Assembly (NCBI GenBank): GCA_030653975.1
Contig: JAURYH010000047.1
Coordinates: 1 to 64,000, forward strand
Source of the DNA: Hydrogenophaga sp.
Lineage (GTDB): Bacteria; Pseudomonadota; Gammaproteobacteria; Burkholderiales; Burkholderiaceae_C
Direction of reading: 5' to 3'
DNA: 64,000 bases
Positions 11,842 to 21,880 of this stretch are shown piece after piece. The notes under the pieces are model-generated. The model made no database searches, was not told the DNA's origin, and saw nothing but the letters and a program-made list of their open reading frames with translations. The translations under genes were made by a program, and so were the position numbers. How positions within the stretch are numbered: position 1 is the stretch's first letter; every line of letters begins with the position of its first letter.

Positions 11842-14715
11842 TCAAAGGGTACGCGCCACTTCCTTGATCTCAAAGAACTCGAGCTGATCGCCCTCTTTGA
11901 TGTCGTTGTAATTCTTGAGCTTGATACCGCACTCAAAGCCTTCCTTGACTTCGCGCACGTCGTCTTTCAGGCGCTTCAAGGTGTCGATCTCGCCGGTGTA
12001 GATCACCACGTTGTCGCGCAGCAGACGGAAGTGTGCGTTGCGCGTGACCTGGCCCGAAGTGACCATACAGCCTGCCACGGTACCGATCTTGGACGCCACG
12101 AACACGGTGCGGATCTCGGCAGAGCCGATGATTTCCTCGCGCTTCTCGGGCGCCAGCATGCCGGACATGGCCGCTTTCAACTCATCGACGGCGTCGTAGA
12201 TGATGTTGTAGTAGCGCAGGTCGACGTCGTTGCCTTCGGCCAGCTTGCGCGCACCCACATCGGCACGCACGTTGAAGCCGATGATCACGGCCTTGGAGGC
12301 GATGGCCAGGTTGACGTCGGACTCGCTGATGCCGCCCACGCCGGAGAACACCATTTGCACCTTGACCTCGTCGGTCGAGAGCTTGAGCAGCGAGGCGCCC
12401 AGGGCTTCCTGCGAACCCTGCACGTCGGCCTTGACGATGATGGGCAAGACCTTGACTTCGCCCGCCGACATGTCGGTGAACATGTTTTCCAGCTTGGCGG
12501 CCTGTTGCCGGGCCAGCTTGGTGTTGCGGAACTTGCCGGCGCGGTAGGTGGCGATCTCGCGCGCACGGCGCTCGTCGGTCATCACCATGAAGTCGTCACC
12601 GGCCTGCGGAACTTCCGACAGGCCCTGGATTTCCACCGGAATGGAAGGACCGGCGGACTTGATGGTCTTGCCGTTCTCATCGAGCATGGCGCGCACGCGA
12701 CCCGAGGTCTGACCCACGAGGATCACGTCACCGGTCTTGAGCGTTCCGCTCTGAACCAGCACCGTGGCCACCGCACCGCGGCCTTTGTCCAGACGCGCTT
12801 CGATCACCAGGCCCTTGGCCATGGCATCGACCGGTGCCTTGAGCTCCAGCACTTCGGCCTGCAGCAGCACCTGCTCCAGCAGGGCATCCACGCCCTCGCC
12901 GGTTTTGGCCGACACGTTGACAAAGGGCACGTCGCCGCCAAACTCTTCGGGCACGACCTCTTCGGCCACCAGCTCCGAGCGCACCTTTTCCAGGTTGACG
13001 CCGGGTTTGTCGATCTTGGTCAATGCGACCACCATGGGAACACCCGCCGCTTTCGCGTGCTTGATGGCTTCCTTGGTCTGCGGCATGACGCCGTCATCGG
13101 CCGCGCACACCAGAATCACGATGTCGGTCGCCTGCGCACCACGGGCACGCATGGCGGTGAACGCCTCGTGACCCGGGGTATCGAGGAAGGACACCATGCC
13201 ACGCGGTGTTTCCACGTGGTAGGCACCGATGTGCTGGGTGATGCCACCGGCTTCGCCCGCGGCCACCTTGGCCCGGCGGATGTAGTCCAGCAGCGAGGTC
13301 TTGCCGTGGTCCACGTGGCCCATCACGGTCACGACCGGGGCACGCGGCAGCAGCTCGGCTTCCTGCTGTTCGCTGTCTTCGTCCGTGAACGCTTCCGGAT
13401 CGTCCAGCGCGGCAACGATGGCCTTGTGGCCCAGTTCCTCGACCAGGATCATGGCGGTGTCCTGATCCAGCGGCTGGTTGATGGTGACCATCTGACCCAG
13501 CTTCATCAACTGCTTGATGACCTCCGACGACTTCAGACTCATCTTGTGCGCCAGTTCGGCGACCGTGATGGTCTCCGGCACGTGCACCTCGATGACCTTG
13601 AATTCGGTCGGTGCCACGAAGCTGCTCTGGCCCGTGTCACGGCTGTCGCGGTCGTTGCGACGGCCACCTCCGCGTGGACCACCGCGCCAGTTGGAACGCC
13701 CGGCGCTGGTGTCACCGCGGGTCTTGATTTCTTTCTTCTTGGCCGCGTCGTCTTTCCAGGTGGAAGACAGGTTTTCGGACTTGACTTCTTTCTTGCCGGC
13801 ACCGGCGGCGGCGCCCGCTGCAGCCGCGGTCGTGCCCGCGGGCTTGGCGCCCGGCGTGCCAGCGGGCTTGTGCAGCGTGCCCTTGATGGCCTTGGGGTCC
13901 GGCGTGGGCTCGGGCTTCTTGGCCACCATGGTCTTGGCCGGCGCAGCCATCATCGCGCGGATGTTGGCGGCTTCGGCTTCGGCCTTGCGGCGACGCTCGA
14001 TCAGGTCCTGGGCGCGCAGGTCGTCGGCCTTCTGGACCTCGGCCTTCTTGTCGGCCAGCACGCGAGCGGCCGATTCGCGCTCCAGCGACGCGGCCTGGGC
14101 CTTTTCGTGTTCGGCAATGCGGGCTGCAGCGCTGCCCGCGGCATCGACTGAAGCCGTGGATTGGGCGGCTTCACGCTCGGCGCGTGCCGCGGCTTCGGCC
14201 GCTTCGGTCGCCAGACGTTCCTGCTCGGCTTTGGCCGCCCGGGCTTCTTCGGCTTCGCGCTGCTGGCGCTTCTGCAACAGCTCTTCTTCCTGGCGGCGCA
14301 GCAGCTCGGCCTGACGGCGCGCGTCTTCCTCGCGACGGGTCAGCTCGGCCTCATCGATGACGGGGGCCGCAGGCGCCTGCGGCTCGACGACGGCTTCAGG
14401 TGCAAGCACCTCGTCGTCGCGCTTGACGAAGGTGCGCTTCTTGCGCACCTCGACCTGGATCGTGCGGGCACGGCCGGTGGCATCGGCCTGCTTGATCTCG
14501 CTGGTCGATTTTTTGACCAACGTGATCTTCTTGCGCTCGCCGCCCGAGGTGCCGTGGCTGGCTTTGAGGTGACCCAGCAGTTTCTGCTTGTCGGACTCGG
14601 TGACCGGATCGGTTCCCGCGGTTTTGGGCACCCCGGCGGCGGAGAGTTGCTCCAGCAGCGATGAGGTGGACTTGTTCAGTTCGGCAGCCAATTCGGCGAC
14701 AGTGGTACTGGTCAT
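11842..14715 (-). CDS. infB: Translation initiation factor IF-2
   Basis: IF-2 is the GTPase that places fMet-tRNA on the 30S subunit and promotes subunit joining. The 957-residue protein has an N-terminal IF2_N module ([19 protein letters not shown]), a long Ala/Glu/Arg-rich coiled-coil region and a second IF2_N module. It then has the G domain with [24 protein letters not shown] and TKIDKPG. The C-terminal domains end [20 protein letters not shown]. Length is in the range of other betaproteobacterial IF-2 proteins. The start is 32 bp after the nusA stop. Confidence 0.97.
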   Translation of the reverse strand: MTSTTVAELAAELNKSTSSLLEQLSAAGVPKTAGTDPVTESDKQKLLGHLKASHGTSGGERKKITLVKKSTSEIKQADATGRARTIQVEVRKKRTFVKRDDEVLAPEAVVEPQAPAAPVIDEAELTRREEDARRQAELLRRQEEELLQKRQQREAEEARAAKAEQERLATEAAEAAARAEREAAQSTASVDAAGSAAARIAEHEKAQAASLERESAARVLADKKAEVQKADDLRAQDLIERRRKAEAEAANIRAMMAAPAKTMVAKKPEPTPDPKAIKGTLHKPAGTPGAKPAGTTAAAAGAAAGAGKKEVKSENLSSTWKDDAAKKKEIKTRGDTSAGRSNWRGGPRGGGRRNDRDSRDTGQSSFVAPTEFKVIEVHVPETITVAELAHKMSLKSSEVIKQLMKLGQMVTINQPLDQDTAMILVEELGHKAIVAALDDPEAFTDEDSEQQEAELLPRAPVVTVMGHVDHGKTSLLDYIRRAKVAAGEAGGITQHIGAYHVETPRGMVSFLDTPGHEAFTAMRARGAQATDIVILVCAADDGVMPQTKEAIKHAKAAGVPMVVALTKIDKPGVNLEKVRSELVAEEVVPEEFGGDVPFVNVSAKTGEGVDALLEQVLLQAEVLELKAPVDAMAKGLVIEARLDKGRGAVATVLVQSGTLKTGDVILVGQTSGRVRAMLDENGKTIKSAGPSIPVEIQGLSEVPQAGDDFMVMTDERRAREIATYRAGKFRNTKLARQQAAKLENMFTDMSAGEVKVLPIIVKADVQGSQEALGASLLKLSTDEVKVQMVFSGVGGISESDVNLAIASKAVIIGFNVRADVGARKLAEGNDVDLRYYNIIYDAVDELKAAMSGMLAPEKREEIIGSAEIRTVFVASKIGTVAGCMVTSGQVTRNAHFRLLRDNVVIYTGEIDTLKRLKDDVREVKEGFECGIKLKNYNDIKEGDQLEFFEIKEVARTL

Positions 14716-14747
14716 AGGTGTTTTTTCTCCGCTCTGGCCTGCTTGGT

Positions 14748-16247
14748 TCAGTTGGATGCAGGCGTTTCGTCACTGTTGAACCAGTGAGCGCGGGCCAACA
14801 TGATCATCGCCGTGGCCTCTTCAGGCGTCTGGCCGGTCAGGTCGGTCAATTCATCGGTGGCCAGATCGGCCAGTTCATCACGGGTGTGCACGCCGCCATC
14901 GGCCAGCTTGGCCACCAGTTCGGGCGTCATCCCTTCGAGGTCGCGCAGATCCTGCGAAACTTCCTCGACGCTTTCTTCCCGCGCAATTTCCATGGTCAGC
15001 AGGGCATCCTTGGCACGGGTGCGCAGTTCGTTCACGGTGTCTTCGTCAAACGATTCGATCTCCAGCATTTCCTGCAGGGGCACATAGGCCACTTCTTCGA
15101 GGCTGGTGAAACCTTCCTCGATCAGGATGTCGGCGATCTCCTGGTCCACGTCCAGCTTGGCCATGAAGATCTTGCGGATGCCGTCGGCTTCTTCGGCCTG
15201 CTTCTGGGCCGACTCGTCGGCGGTCATGATGTTGATGCGCCAGCCGGTCAGCTCGGAAGCCAGACGCACGTTCTGCCCACCGCGGCCGATGGCGATCGCC
15301 AGGTTTTCTTCATCCACCACCACGTCCATGGCGTGGCGCTCTTCGTCCACCACGATCGAAACCACGTTGGCGGGCGCCAGGGCGCCAATGACGAACTGGG
15401 CCGGGTCTTCGGACCACAGCACGATGTCGACGCGTTCACCTGCGAGTTCGTTGGTCACACCGTTGACGCGCGAGCCGCGCACGCCGACACAGGTACCGAT
15501 GGGATCGATGCGTTTGTCGTGCGAGAGCACGGCGATCTTGGCGCGTGAACCGGGGTCGCGGGCACAGGTCTTGATTTCGAGCAGACCCTGCTCGATCTCG
15601 GGCACCTCCTGGCGGAAGAGCTCGATCATGAAAGAAGGGGCCGAACGCGACAGCAGGATGGGGGCGCCACGCAGCGTCAGGTCCACATCCATGATCATGG
15701 CGCGGACGCGGTCACCGGTACGGAAGTTTTCTTTCGGGATCGTCTCGCTGCGCTTCAAACGGCCTTCGACACGGCCGCTCTCGATGATGAGATCGCCCTT
15801 GTCCATGCGCTTGACGGTGCCGACAAAGATCTTGTCGCCGCGCGACATGAAGTCATTGAGCAGCATCTCGCGCTCGGCGTCGCGGATCTTCTGCAGGATC
15901 ACCTGTTTGGCCGCCATGGCGCCGATACGGCCGATGGGCACACTTTCAACCGGTTTCTCGATGTAGTCGCCTTCTTCGATGTCGGGAATTTCATCGCGCG
16001 CATCGGTCAGCAGTTCCTCGGCATCGGGATTCTGCAGGCCAGCTTCGTCGGGCACGACGAGCCAACGGCGGAAAGTCTCGTAGGAGCCATCGTCCGGGCT
16101 CATGGCCACGCGGATGTCCACGTCGCCTTTGTAGAGTTTTTTGGTGGCCGAGGCCAGCGCCAGTTCCACAGCGCTCAGCACAATGTCGCGTTCGACATTT
16201 TTCTCGCGCGAGATGGCATCGATCAGCATCAACATTTCGCGGTTCAT
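14748..16247 (-). CDS. nusA: Transcription termination/antitermination protein NusA
   Basis: NusA binds RNA polymerase and modulates pausing, intrinsic termination and antitermination. The 499-residue protein has an N-terminal polymerase-binding domain ([20 protein letters not shown]), the S1 domain ([16 protein letters not shown]) and KH domains with [20 protein letters not shown] and [18 protein letters not shown]. The C-terminal helix-hairpin-helix repeats include [18 protein letters not shown]. It is the second gene of the operon. A terminator-like hairpin in the leader upstream of rimP is a plausible target for NusA autoregulation. Confidence 0.97.
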   Translation of the reverse strand: MNREMLMLIDAISREKNVERDIVLSAVELALASATKKLYKGDVDIRVAMSPDDGSYETFRRWLVVPDEAGLQNPDAEELLTDARDEIPDIEEGDYIEKPVESVPIGRIGAMAAKQVILQKIRDAEREMLLNDFMSRGDKIFVGTVKRMDKGDLIIESGRVEGRLKRSETIPKENFRTGDRVRAMIMDVDLTLRGAPILLSRSAPSFMIELFRQEVPEIEQGLLEIKTCARDPGSRAKIAVLSHDKRIDPIGTCVGVRGSRVNGVTNELAGERVDIVLWSEDPAQFVIGALAPANVVSIVVDEERHAMDVVVDEENLAIAIGRGGQNVRLASELTGWRINIMTADESAQKQAEEADGIRKIFMAKLDVDQEIADILIEEGFTSLEEVAYVPLQEMLEIESFDEDTVNELRTRAKDALLTMEIAREESVEEVSQDLRDLEGMTPELVAKLADGGVHTRDELADLATDELTDLTGQTPEEATAMIMLARAHWFNSDETPASN

Positions 16248-16325
16248 ATCACTCGCCCACCTTTCCGAAGCTCTTTTCCAGAGTCACAAACATTTTTTGC
16301 ATAAATGGTTCGCACAAATCAAACT

Positions 16326-16919
16326 TCAAACCGGATCCGATCCGCCTGAAGCCGACTGGCGACCCTTGAAATTCACAATCGGCGCCAACCGGGCCTGCTG
16401 GACATCGTCCAGCACAAAGCCCAGCGCCTGCAACGGCGGCGGCACGCGCTTCTTGCTCACACGCTGCCCAGGCTTGGGTTCGGGCGCATCGCTCCAGACC
16501 AGTTGCCAGGAAACCCCATCAGCAGCCCGCTCCAGCGTGCCGCGAAACTTTTTTCGACTGGCGGAAATGCCCGAATCCGTGACACCGATCGGTGCCTTCA
16601 GCGTGAGGTCAACCGTGTGACCCTCAAAACGGATGTAGTCGACTTCATGACGCAAGGGACGATCGATACCCGGTGAACCCACCTCCAGCCGGCGGTATTC
16701 GAGACCTTCGACTTCCAGCAGATAGTGCAGCTGGCGCGTCACTTTCTCGCAATCTTCCACCGTCACAAACTGGGGCACCGGTGCGGGCTGGCCCGCTTCT
16801 GGCGGCTGCCAGGGCAGATCGATCGTGACACGCAACAAACCACCGGCGGAACGCTCCAGATCCACCAGGTCAAAACCCAGTCCGGTGACGGTTTGCGTGA
16901 CGGTTTCTTGCCAGGTCAT
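16326..16919 (-). CDS. rimP: Ribosome maturation factor RimP
   Basis: RimP is needed for 30S maturation. The 197-residue protein starts MTWQETVTQTVTGLGFDLVDLE. It contains the family segment VTVEDCEKVTRQLHYLLEVE followed by RRLEVGSPGIDRPL. The C-terminal Sm-like domain carries lineage-specific additions (KPGQRVSKKRVPPP). It is the first gene of the rimP-nusA-infB operon and lies about 90 nt downstream of a good sigma-70-type promoter. Confidence 0.94.
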   Translation of the reverse strand: MTWQETVTQTVTGLGFDLVDLERSAGGLLRVTIDLPWQPPEAGQPAPVPQFVTVEDCEKVTRQLHYLLEVEGLEYRRLEVGSPGIDRPLRHEVDYIRFEGHTVDLTLKAPIGVTDSGISASRKKFRGTLERAADGVSWQLVWSDAPEPKPGQRVSKKRVPPPLQALGFVLDDVQQARLAPIVNFKGRQSASGGSDPV

Positions 16920-16967
16920 TGGTGCGGTATCTGCCCTGTTCGGGATCGGTTGGAAAAGCGTTCGGCC

Positions 16968-17000
16968 AAAAAAAATGGGCCGGTAGTAACCCGCCCATTT
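16968..17000 (-). terminator. Leader terminator/attenuator upstream of rimP
   Basis: On the minus strand AAATGGGC pairs with GCCCATTT, with further G-C pairs at the loop side, and the hairpin is followed directly by eight T residues. It lies between the predicted promoter (17016-17045) and the rimP start. It therefore sits inside the leader rather than at the end of the previous gene. Confidence 0.75.
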
Positions 17001-17015
17001 GGTCGTGAAGCTCGC

Positions 17016-17045
17016 ATTGTAACCTGTCCGAGACCCCTATTGCAA
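17016..17045 (-). promoter_or_regulatory. Sigma-70-type promoter for the rimP-nusA-infB operon
   Basis: On the minus strand TTGCAA (17040-17045) and TACAAT (17016-17021) are separated by 18 bp. The expected start of transcription is near 17009, giving a leader of about 90 nt that contains the terminator-like hairpin. Confidence 0.7.
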
Positions 17046-17065
17046 TATCCGAGCCACCGACGCCA

Positions 17066-17287
17066 TCAAATACCCAACACCCACTGGATGATGTTTTTGG
17101 CAACAAAGCCCAGCATGCCCAGCGAGAGCACCAGAAACAGAATGAACGAGCCGAATTTGCCCGCCTTGGACTCCAGTGCGAGGTTGAACACGATGAACAG
17201 CATGTACAGGATGAACGCGCCGACGCCGAAGGTCAGGCCGAACTGGGCGATCTGGCCCTCGGTGTAGCCGAAAAGGGTGGTTTCCAT
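17066..17287 (-). CDS. DUF2788 small membrane protein
   Basis: A 73-residue protein with two predicted transmembrane helices: about residues 16-36 (FGLTFGVGAFILYMLFIVF) and 46-68. A short basic turn (ESKAGKFGS) separates them. It matches the DUF2788 family of small betaproteobacterial membrane proteins. No function is known to me. It follows a DUF2189 membrane protein by 21 bp on the same strand. Confidence 0.85.
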   Translation of the reverse strand: METTLFGYTEGQIAQFGLTFGVGAFILYMLFIVFNLALESKAGKFGSFILFLVLSLGMLGFVAKNIIQWVLGI

Positions 17288-17308
17288 GAAAAACGGCCGC
17301 GGTGCGGC

Positions 17309-18100
17309 TCAGGCGGCGGGCGCCGTGGAAGTGGGGGGTTCGGGGCAGAGGTCGCGGTAGGCGTGCCAGCTGGCATGGGCCACCAGGGGGATGACCACGA
17401 TCAGGCCCAGCAAGGCGGTGATCATGCCCAAGCCCACCAGCATGCCGATCAGCACCGCCCACCAGACCAGTGGCCCGGGATGATCGGCCACGGCGCGCCA
17501 GCTGGCGGTCACCGCCATGCTGACGGGTACGCTCTTGTCCACCAGCATCGGTATGGCGACCACGCTGGAGGCAAAAACCGGCGCGGCGAGCAGCGAACCC
17601 ATCAGCAGCCAGACCTCGAACAGGCCGGGTTCCCGCACCAGCACCACGTGGCGCAAAAAATCAACCGGCTTGTTGATAGGGATCTCGGACCAGAGTGTGA
17701 TCAGGCCGGCGGAGGTCAATACCCAGCCGGTACCCGCCAGGCCAAGCAGCAGGCCAAAGCGCACCAGGCGCCCATCGAACGAGCGCCACAGCGCGAACAC
17801 ATCGGCCAGGCCCGCCTGGCGCCCGACGGCACGTTCGCGGCTGACGTGGTACAGGCCGGTCGCCAGCACCGGGGCGACGATCAGGAAGCCTGAGAAGGCC
17901 CCTGCAAGCAGCCAGAATTTCTCGCGCGCCGCCCACATCAGCAACCAGCCGAAGGCCGTGACCAAGGCGCCGTGAGCCAGCCCCGGTATCGGGTTGGCCC
18001 GCAGATCGTCCCAGCCTCTTTCGACCCAGCGGACTGGCGAAATCATGTCCACGGGCACGGCGGCAGTTGGGGAAGGCGCTGGCGGTAGGGTCTGGGTCAT
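17309..18100 (-). CDS. DUF2189 integral membrane protein
   Basis: A 263-residue protein with about six predicted transmembrane helices. The N-terminal motif VRWVERGWDDLRANPIPGL and the downstream SREREAVGR-like loop (HVSRERAVGR) with ALWRSFDGR are typical of the DUF2189 family. The N-terminus is Pro/Ala-rich and cytosolic, and the tail carries CPEPPTSTAPAA. Some family members lie near cytochrome oxidase genes, but none are seen here. Function unknown. Confidence 0.88.
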   Translation of the reverse strand: MTQTLPPAPSPTAAVPVDMISPVRWVERGWDDLRANPIPGLAHGALVTAFGWLLMWAAREKFWLLAGAFSGFLIVAPVLATGLYHVSRERAVGRQAGLADVFALWRSFDGRLVRFGLLLGLAGTGWVLTSAGLITLWSEIPINKPVDFLRHVVLVREPGLFEVWLLMGSLLAAPVFASSVVAIPMLVDKSVPVSMAVTASWRAVADHPGPLVWWAVLIGMLVGLGMITALLGLIVVIPLVAHASWHAYRDLCPEPPTSTAPAA

Positions 18101-18182
18101 GGGGATGGATGGGGTTCGCGCGAAGACGCGCCACGGCAGCCAATGCTGGAGAGTGATGTTAGTTCAAGCCCGAACACACGGC

Positions 18183-19781
18183 TCAGGCAGCGGCCCGAAC
18201 CAGCGCCTGGGTGTAGGGATGTTGCGGCTGTTGCAGCACCCGGTCCACGTAACCCCGTTCGAGCAATACCCCGTCTTTCATCACCACAACCTCGTGCGCC
18301 ATGGCAGCGATCACGTCCACGTCGTGGGTGATCAGCAAGTAGCTCAGCTCCCGCTCGCGCTGCAGACGCTGCAGCAGTGCGAGCACCTGTTTCTGCACCG
18401 TCACGTCCAGCGCACTCGTGGGCTCGTCGAGCACCAGCAGCTGAGGCCCCACGATGAGCGCGCGTGCGATCGCCAGGCGCTGGCGCTGGCCGCCGGAAAA
18501 CTCGTGGGGGTAGCGCTGCAGCCAGTCGCTGCCATGGCGCGGATCGTCCACCAGCCCCACATCGGCGAGCGCAACAACCACCCGCTCGCGTCGCTGGGCG
18601 ACGGACAGCCCGGGTTCGTGGACCAGCAGGCCTTCGCCCACAATCTGCTCCACCGTCATGCGTGGGGACAGGGAAGAAAACGGATCCTGGAAGACGACCT
18701 GGATGCGCTGACGCAGGGCCCGGCTGCTGCCGTGACGCCTGGCTTCGGTCCAGTCGGTCCCGGTCACCCGCAGGCTGCCCTGGTGCGGCAGCAGGCCCAG
18801 CGCAGCCAGCGCCAGCGTGGACTTGCCCGAGCCCGACTCACCGATCACGCCCAGCGTGCGTCCGGAGGGAATATCGAGATCAGCGCCCTGCACCGCCACA
18901 AACTCGCCCTTCTTGAACCAGCCGCGCAACCCAGGCAGTGGCACCGGGTAGCTCACACGCAAGCCACGCGCCTGCAGCACCGGCTCACCCGCAGGGGCAG
19001 GGGCCTCCACCACGTCGCGCCCGGGTTTGCTGGCCAGCAGCATGCGGGTGTAAGCGTGTTGCGGCGCGGCAAACACCTCGCTCACACCGCCCTGCTCCAC
19101 CAGATGCCCGCGCTCCATCACCGCCACGCGGTCGGCAAAACGCCGCACCAGGTTCAGATCGTGCGTGATCAGCAGCACCGCCATGCCGTGCTGGCGCTGC
19201 AGATCGGCCAGCAGGTCGAGGATCTGGCTCCGCAGGCTCACGTCCAGCGCGGTGGTGGGCTCGTCGGCCAGCAACAGCTTCGGCGCACTGGCCAGCGCCA
19301 TGGCAATCATGGCGCGCTGGCGCTGGCCACCGCTGAGCTGGTGCGGGAAGGCGTTGGCGCGGCGGGCGGGCTCGGGGATGCCCGTGGACGCCAGCAGCTC
19401 CACCGTGGCCGACTGGGCCTGGCCCGCCGTCAGCCCCTTTTTCAGCTGCAGCACTTCGCCAATCTGGTCGCCCACCGTGTAGAGCGGGTTGAGCGCCGTC
19501 ATAGGCTCCTGGAAGATGACGGCCACCTCGTCACCGCGCACAGCGCGCAACTGGTGCTCGGTCATCTGCAGCAGGTCGCGCCCCGCCAGCAGCGCCGAAC
19601 CGCTGACCCCGGCGTTGTGCACCAGGCGCAGCAGCGAGAGCGCCGACACCGTCTTGCCCGAGCCGGACTCGCCCACCAGGGCCAGCTTTTCGCCAGCAGC
19701 TATCGAAAAATCGATGCCGTGCACCACCTCCTGGTCGCCGAACGACACCCTCAGGTTCCGGACCTCCAGCAAAGCTTTCAT
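18183..19781 (-). CDS. yejF: Peptide ABC transporter, double ATP-binding protein (YejF type)
   Basis: A 532-residue protein made of two fused ABC ATPase domains that energise import of peptides, as in the YejABEF (microcin C) transporter. Walker A motifs GESGSGKT occur near residue 37 and again near residue 313. ABC signatures LSGGQRQRAMIAMAL and FSGGQRQRLAIARAL and Walker B segments LLLADEPTTALD and LLVLDEPTSALD complete both sites. Its start overlaps the yejE stop by 4 bp. It is the last gene of a four-gene cluster. Confidence 0.93.
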   Translation of the reverse strand: MKALLEVRNLRVSFGDQEVVHGIDFSIAAGEKLALVGESGSGKTVSALSLLRLVHNAGVSGSALLAGRDLLQMTEHQLRAVRGDEVAVIFQEPMTALNPLYTVGDQIGEVLQLKKGLTAGQAQSATVELLASTGIPEPARRANAFPHQLSGGQRQRAMIAMALASAPKLLLADEPTTALDVSLRSQILDLLADLQRQHGMAVLLITHDLNLVRRFADRVAVMERGHLVEQGGVSEVFAAPQHAYTRMLLASKPGRDVVEAPAPAGEPVLQARGLRVSYPVPLPGLRGWFKKGEFVAVQGADLDIPSGRTLGVIGESGSGKSTLALAALGLLPHQGSLRVTGTDWTEARRHGSSRALRQRIQVVFQDPFSSLSPRMTVEQIVGEGLLVHEPGLSVAQRRERVVVALADVGLVDDPRHGSDWLQRYPHEFSGGQRQRLAIARALIVGPQLLVLDEPTSALDVTVQKQVLALLQRLQRERELSYLLITHDVDVIAAMAHEVVVMKDGVLLERGYVDRVLQQPQHPYTQALVRAAA

Positions 19782-20806
19782 CGGTCCTGCTTTCTGGGGT
19801 CCAGCGCATCACGCAGCGCATCGCCCATGAAGGTCAGCAGCAGCAGCGTGATCACGAGCACGGCGAAGGTGGACATGGAAATCCACCAGGCGTCGATGTT
19901 GTTCTTGCCCTGGCTGAGCAGCTCGCCCAGCGACGGCGTGCCGGGTGGCACACCCAGACCCAGGAAGTCCAGCGAGGTCAGCGCCAGGATGGCCGCGCTC
20001 ATGCGGAACGGCAGAAAGGTCACCACCGGCGTCAGGCTGTTGGGCAGCACATGGCGCCAGATGATCTGCCCGTTCGACAGACCCAGCGCACGCGCCGCGC
20101 GCACGTAGTCCAGCTGGCGGTTGCGCAGGAATTCGGCGCGCACGTAGTCGGACAGGCCCATCCAGCCAAACAGGCTGAGCAACACCAGCAGCAGGCTGAT
20201 GCTGGGCGCGAACACGGCGGAGAAGATGATGAGCAGGTAGAGCTCGGGCATCGAGCCCCAGATTTCGATGAAACGCTGGAAGGCAAGGTCGGTCTTGCCA
20301 CCGAAAAAGCCCTGGATGGCGCCGGTGACCACGCCCAGCAGCACACCAATGAAGGTGAGCGCGAGCGCAAACAGCACGCTGACACGAAAGCCGTAGACCA
20401 GCTGCGCCAGCAGATCGCGCCCGCGGTCGTCGGTGCCGAGCCAGTTGTCCAGGGTGGGCGCCGAAGGATTGGGCTCTTTCGCGAAGTAGTTGAGCGTCTT
20501 CGGGCCGTAAGGGTTGAGGGCATAGACCGCCCAGTTGTCACCACGGTTCAGCTGCTCGCGGATGAACGGGTCGAGGTAGTCGGTGGTGGTTTCAAAATCA
20601 CCACCAAAGGTGGTTTCCGGGTAGTCCTGCACCATGGGGAAATAGGTACTGCCCTCGTACCGCACGATCAGCGGCCGGTCGTTGGACAGCAGTTCGGCGA
20701 ACAGGCTGGCGACCACCAGCACGCAGAAAATCACCAGGCTCCAGTAACCCAGGCGGTTGCGTTTGAAGCGCTGCCAGGCGCGGCGGGACGGGGAAGCGGC
20801 AGCCAT
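19778..20806 (-). CDS. yejE: Peptide ABC transporter permease (YejE type)
   Basis: A 342-residue inner-membrane permease of the DppC/OppC/YejE class, starting MAAASPSRRAWQRFKRN. A longer open frame to 21472 is only read-through of the yejB region in another frame. There is one N-terminal helix, a periplasmic loop of about 100 residues (FGGDFETTTDYLDPFIREQL), then five helices. The EAA-type loop ARALGLSNGQIIWRHVLPNS contacts the ATPase. It lies 5 bp after yejB. Confidence 0.94.
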   Translation of the reverse strand: MAAASPSRRAWQRFKRNRLGYWSLVIFCVLVVASLFAELLSNDRPLIVRYEGSTYFPMVQDYPETTFGGDFETTTDYLDPFIREQLNRGDNWAVYALNPYGPKTLNYFAKEPNPSAPTLDNWLGTDDRGRDLLAQLVYGFRVSVLFALALTFIGVLLGVVTGAIQGFFGGKTDLAFQRFIEIWGSMPELYLLIIFSAVFAPSISLLLVLLSLFGWMGLSDYVRAEFLRNRQLDYVRAARALGLSNGQIIWRHVLPNSLTPVVTFLPFRMSAAILALTSLDFLGLGVPPGTPSLGELLSQGKNNIDAWWISMSTFAVLVITLLLLTFMGDALRDALDPRKQDR

Positions 20807-20811
20807 CGGAT

Positions 20812-21837
20812 TCAATCGAACTTGACGCGGGGATCGACCCACACGTAACACAGGTCGGAGATCAGTTTGGTCACCAGTCCGATCAGCGTGAAGAAGAACA
20901 GCGTGCCCAGCACGACGGGGTAGTCGCGCCGGATCACGCTCTCGTAGCTCAGCAGACCCAGGCCATCGAGCGAAAACAGCGTCTCGATGAGCAGCGAACC
21001 GGCGAAGAACGCGCCGATGAAGGCCGAAGGGAAGCCGGTGACGATGGGAATCAGCGCGTTGCGGAAGACGTGTTTCCACAACACCTGGCGCTCGCTCAGG
21101 CCCTTGGCGCGCGCGGTCATCACGTACTGCTTCCGGATTTCCTCCAGAAACGCGTTCTTCGTGAGCATGGCAGTGACCGCAAAACTCCCGAGCACCATGG
21201 CGGTCAGCGGCAGGGTGATGTGCCAGAGGTAGTCCAGGATGCGCGCACCCCAGCTCAGTTCCTCCCAGTTCGATGAGGTGAGGCCGCGCAGCGGAAACCA
21301 CTGCAGTTGGCCGCCGAAGATCACCAGCAGCGCCACACCCAGCACAAAGCCGGGAATGGCGTAACCAATCAGTACCAGCAGCGTGGTGACCAGATCGAAG
21401 CGCGAACCGGCGCGAACCGCCTTGGCCACGCCCAGCGGCACAGCCACCAGGTAGCTGATGAAAAAGGTCCACATGCCGAGGCTGATGGACACCGGCAGCT
21501 TTTCGACGATGAGTTGTGACACCGCCTTGTTCTGGAAGAAGCTGGTGCCCAGGTCAAAGCGCGCGAACTGGCCGACCATCTGAATAAAACGCTCGTGCGC
21601 GGGCTTGTCGAAGCCGTACAAGGCCTTGATCTGCTCCAGCCGTTGCGGGTCCACGCCCTGGGCGCCGCGGTACACCGAGCCACCTTCTGCGCCGCCGCCC
21701 TGCCCCGTGCGCGCCTCGGCCAGGTACTGGTCCACCGGCCCGCCGGGCACGAACTGGATCACCACGAAGGTCAGCAGCAAGACCCCGAACAGCGTCGGGA
21801 CCATGAGCAGGAGGCGTTTGAGAATGTAGACCCACAT
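20812..21837 (-). CDS. yejB: Peptide ABC transporter permease (YejB type)
   Basis: A 341-residue permease of the DppB/OppB/YejB class. The N-terminus MWVYILKRLLLMVPTLFGV, then VIQFVPGGPVDQ, is characteristic of the class. The periplasmic Gly-rich insertion (ARTGQGGGAEGGSVY) and the sequence LYGFDKPAHERF are typical of YejB. The EAA-type loop is TARAKGLSERQVLWKHVFRN. It sits between the substrate-binding protein gene and yejE. Confidence 0.94.
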   Translation of the reverse strand: MWVYILKRLLLMVPTLFGVLLLTFVVIQFVPGGPVDQYLAEARTGQGGGAEGGSVYRGAQGVDPQRLEQIKALYGFDKPAHERFIQMVGQFARFDLGTSFFQNKAVSQLIVEKLPVSISLGMWTFFISYLVAVPLGVAKAVRAGSRFDLVTTLLVLIGYAIPGFVLGVALLVIFGGQLQWFPLRGLTSSNWEELSWGARILDYLWHITLPLTAMVLGSFAVTAMLTKNAFLEEIRKQYVMTARAKGLSERQVLWKHVFRNALIPIVTGFPSAFIGAFFAGSLLIETLFSLDGLGLLSYESVIRRDYPVVLGTLFFFTLIGLVTKLISDLCYVWVDPRVKFD

Positions 21838-21880
21838 GGTCAGTTTGTACCTGATCTCTTCGAGCCAGCAATGGGGGTGG

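Noticed and set aside
20807-21472. A 222-codon N-terminal extension of yejE
   Set aside because: It lies in another frame of yejB and has no membrane or family features. The family start is at MAAASPSRR.
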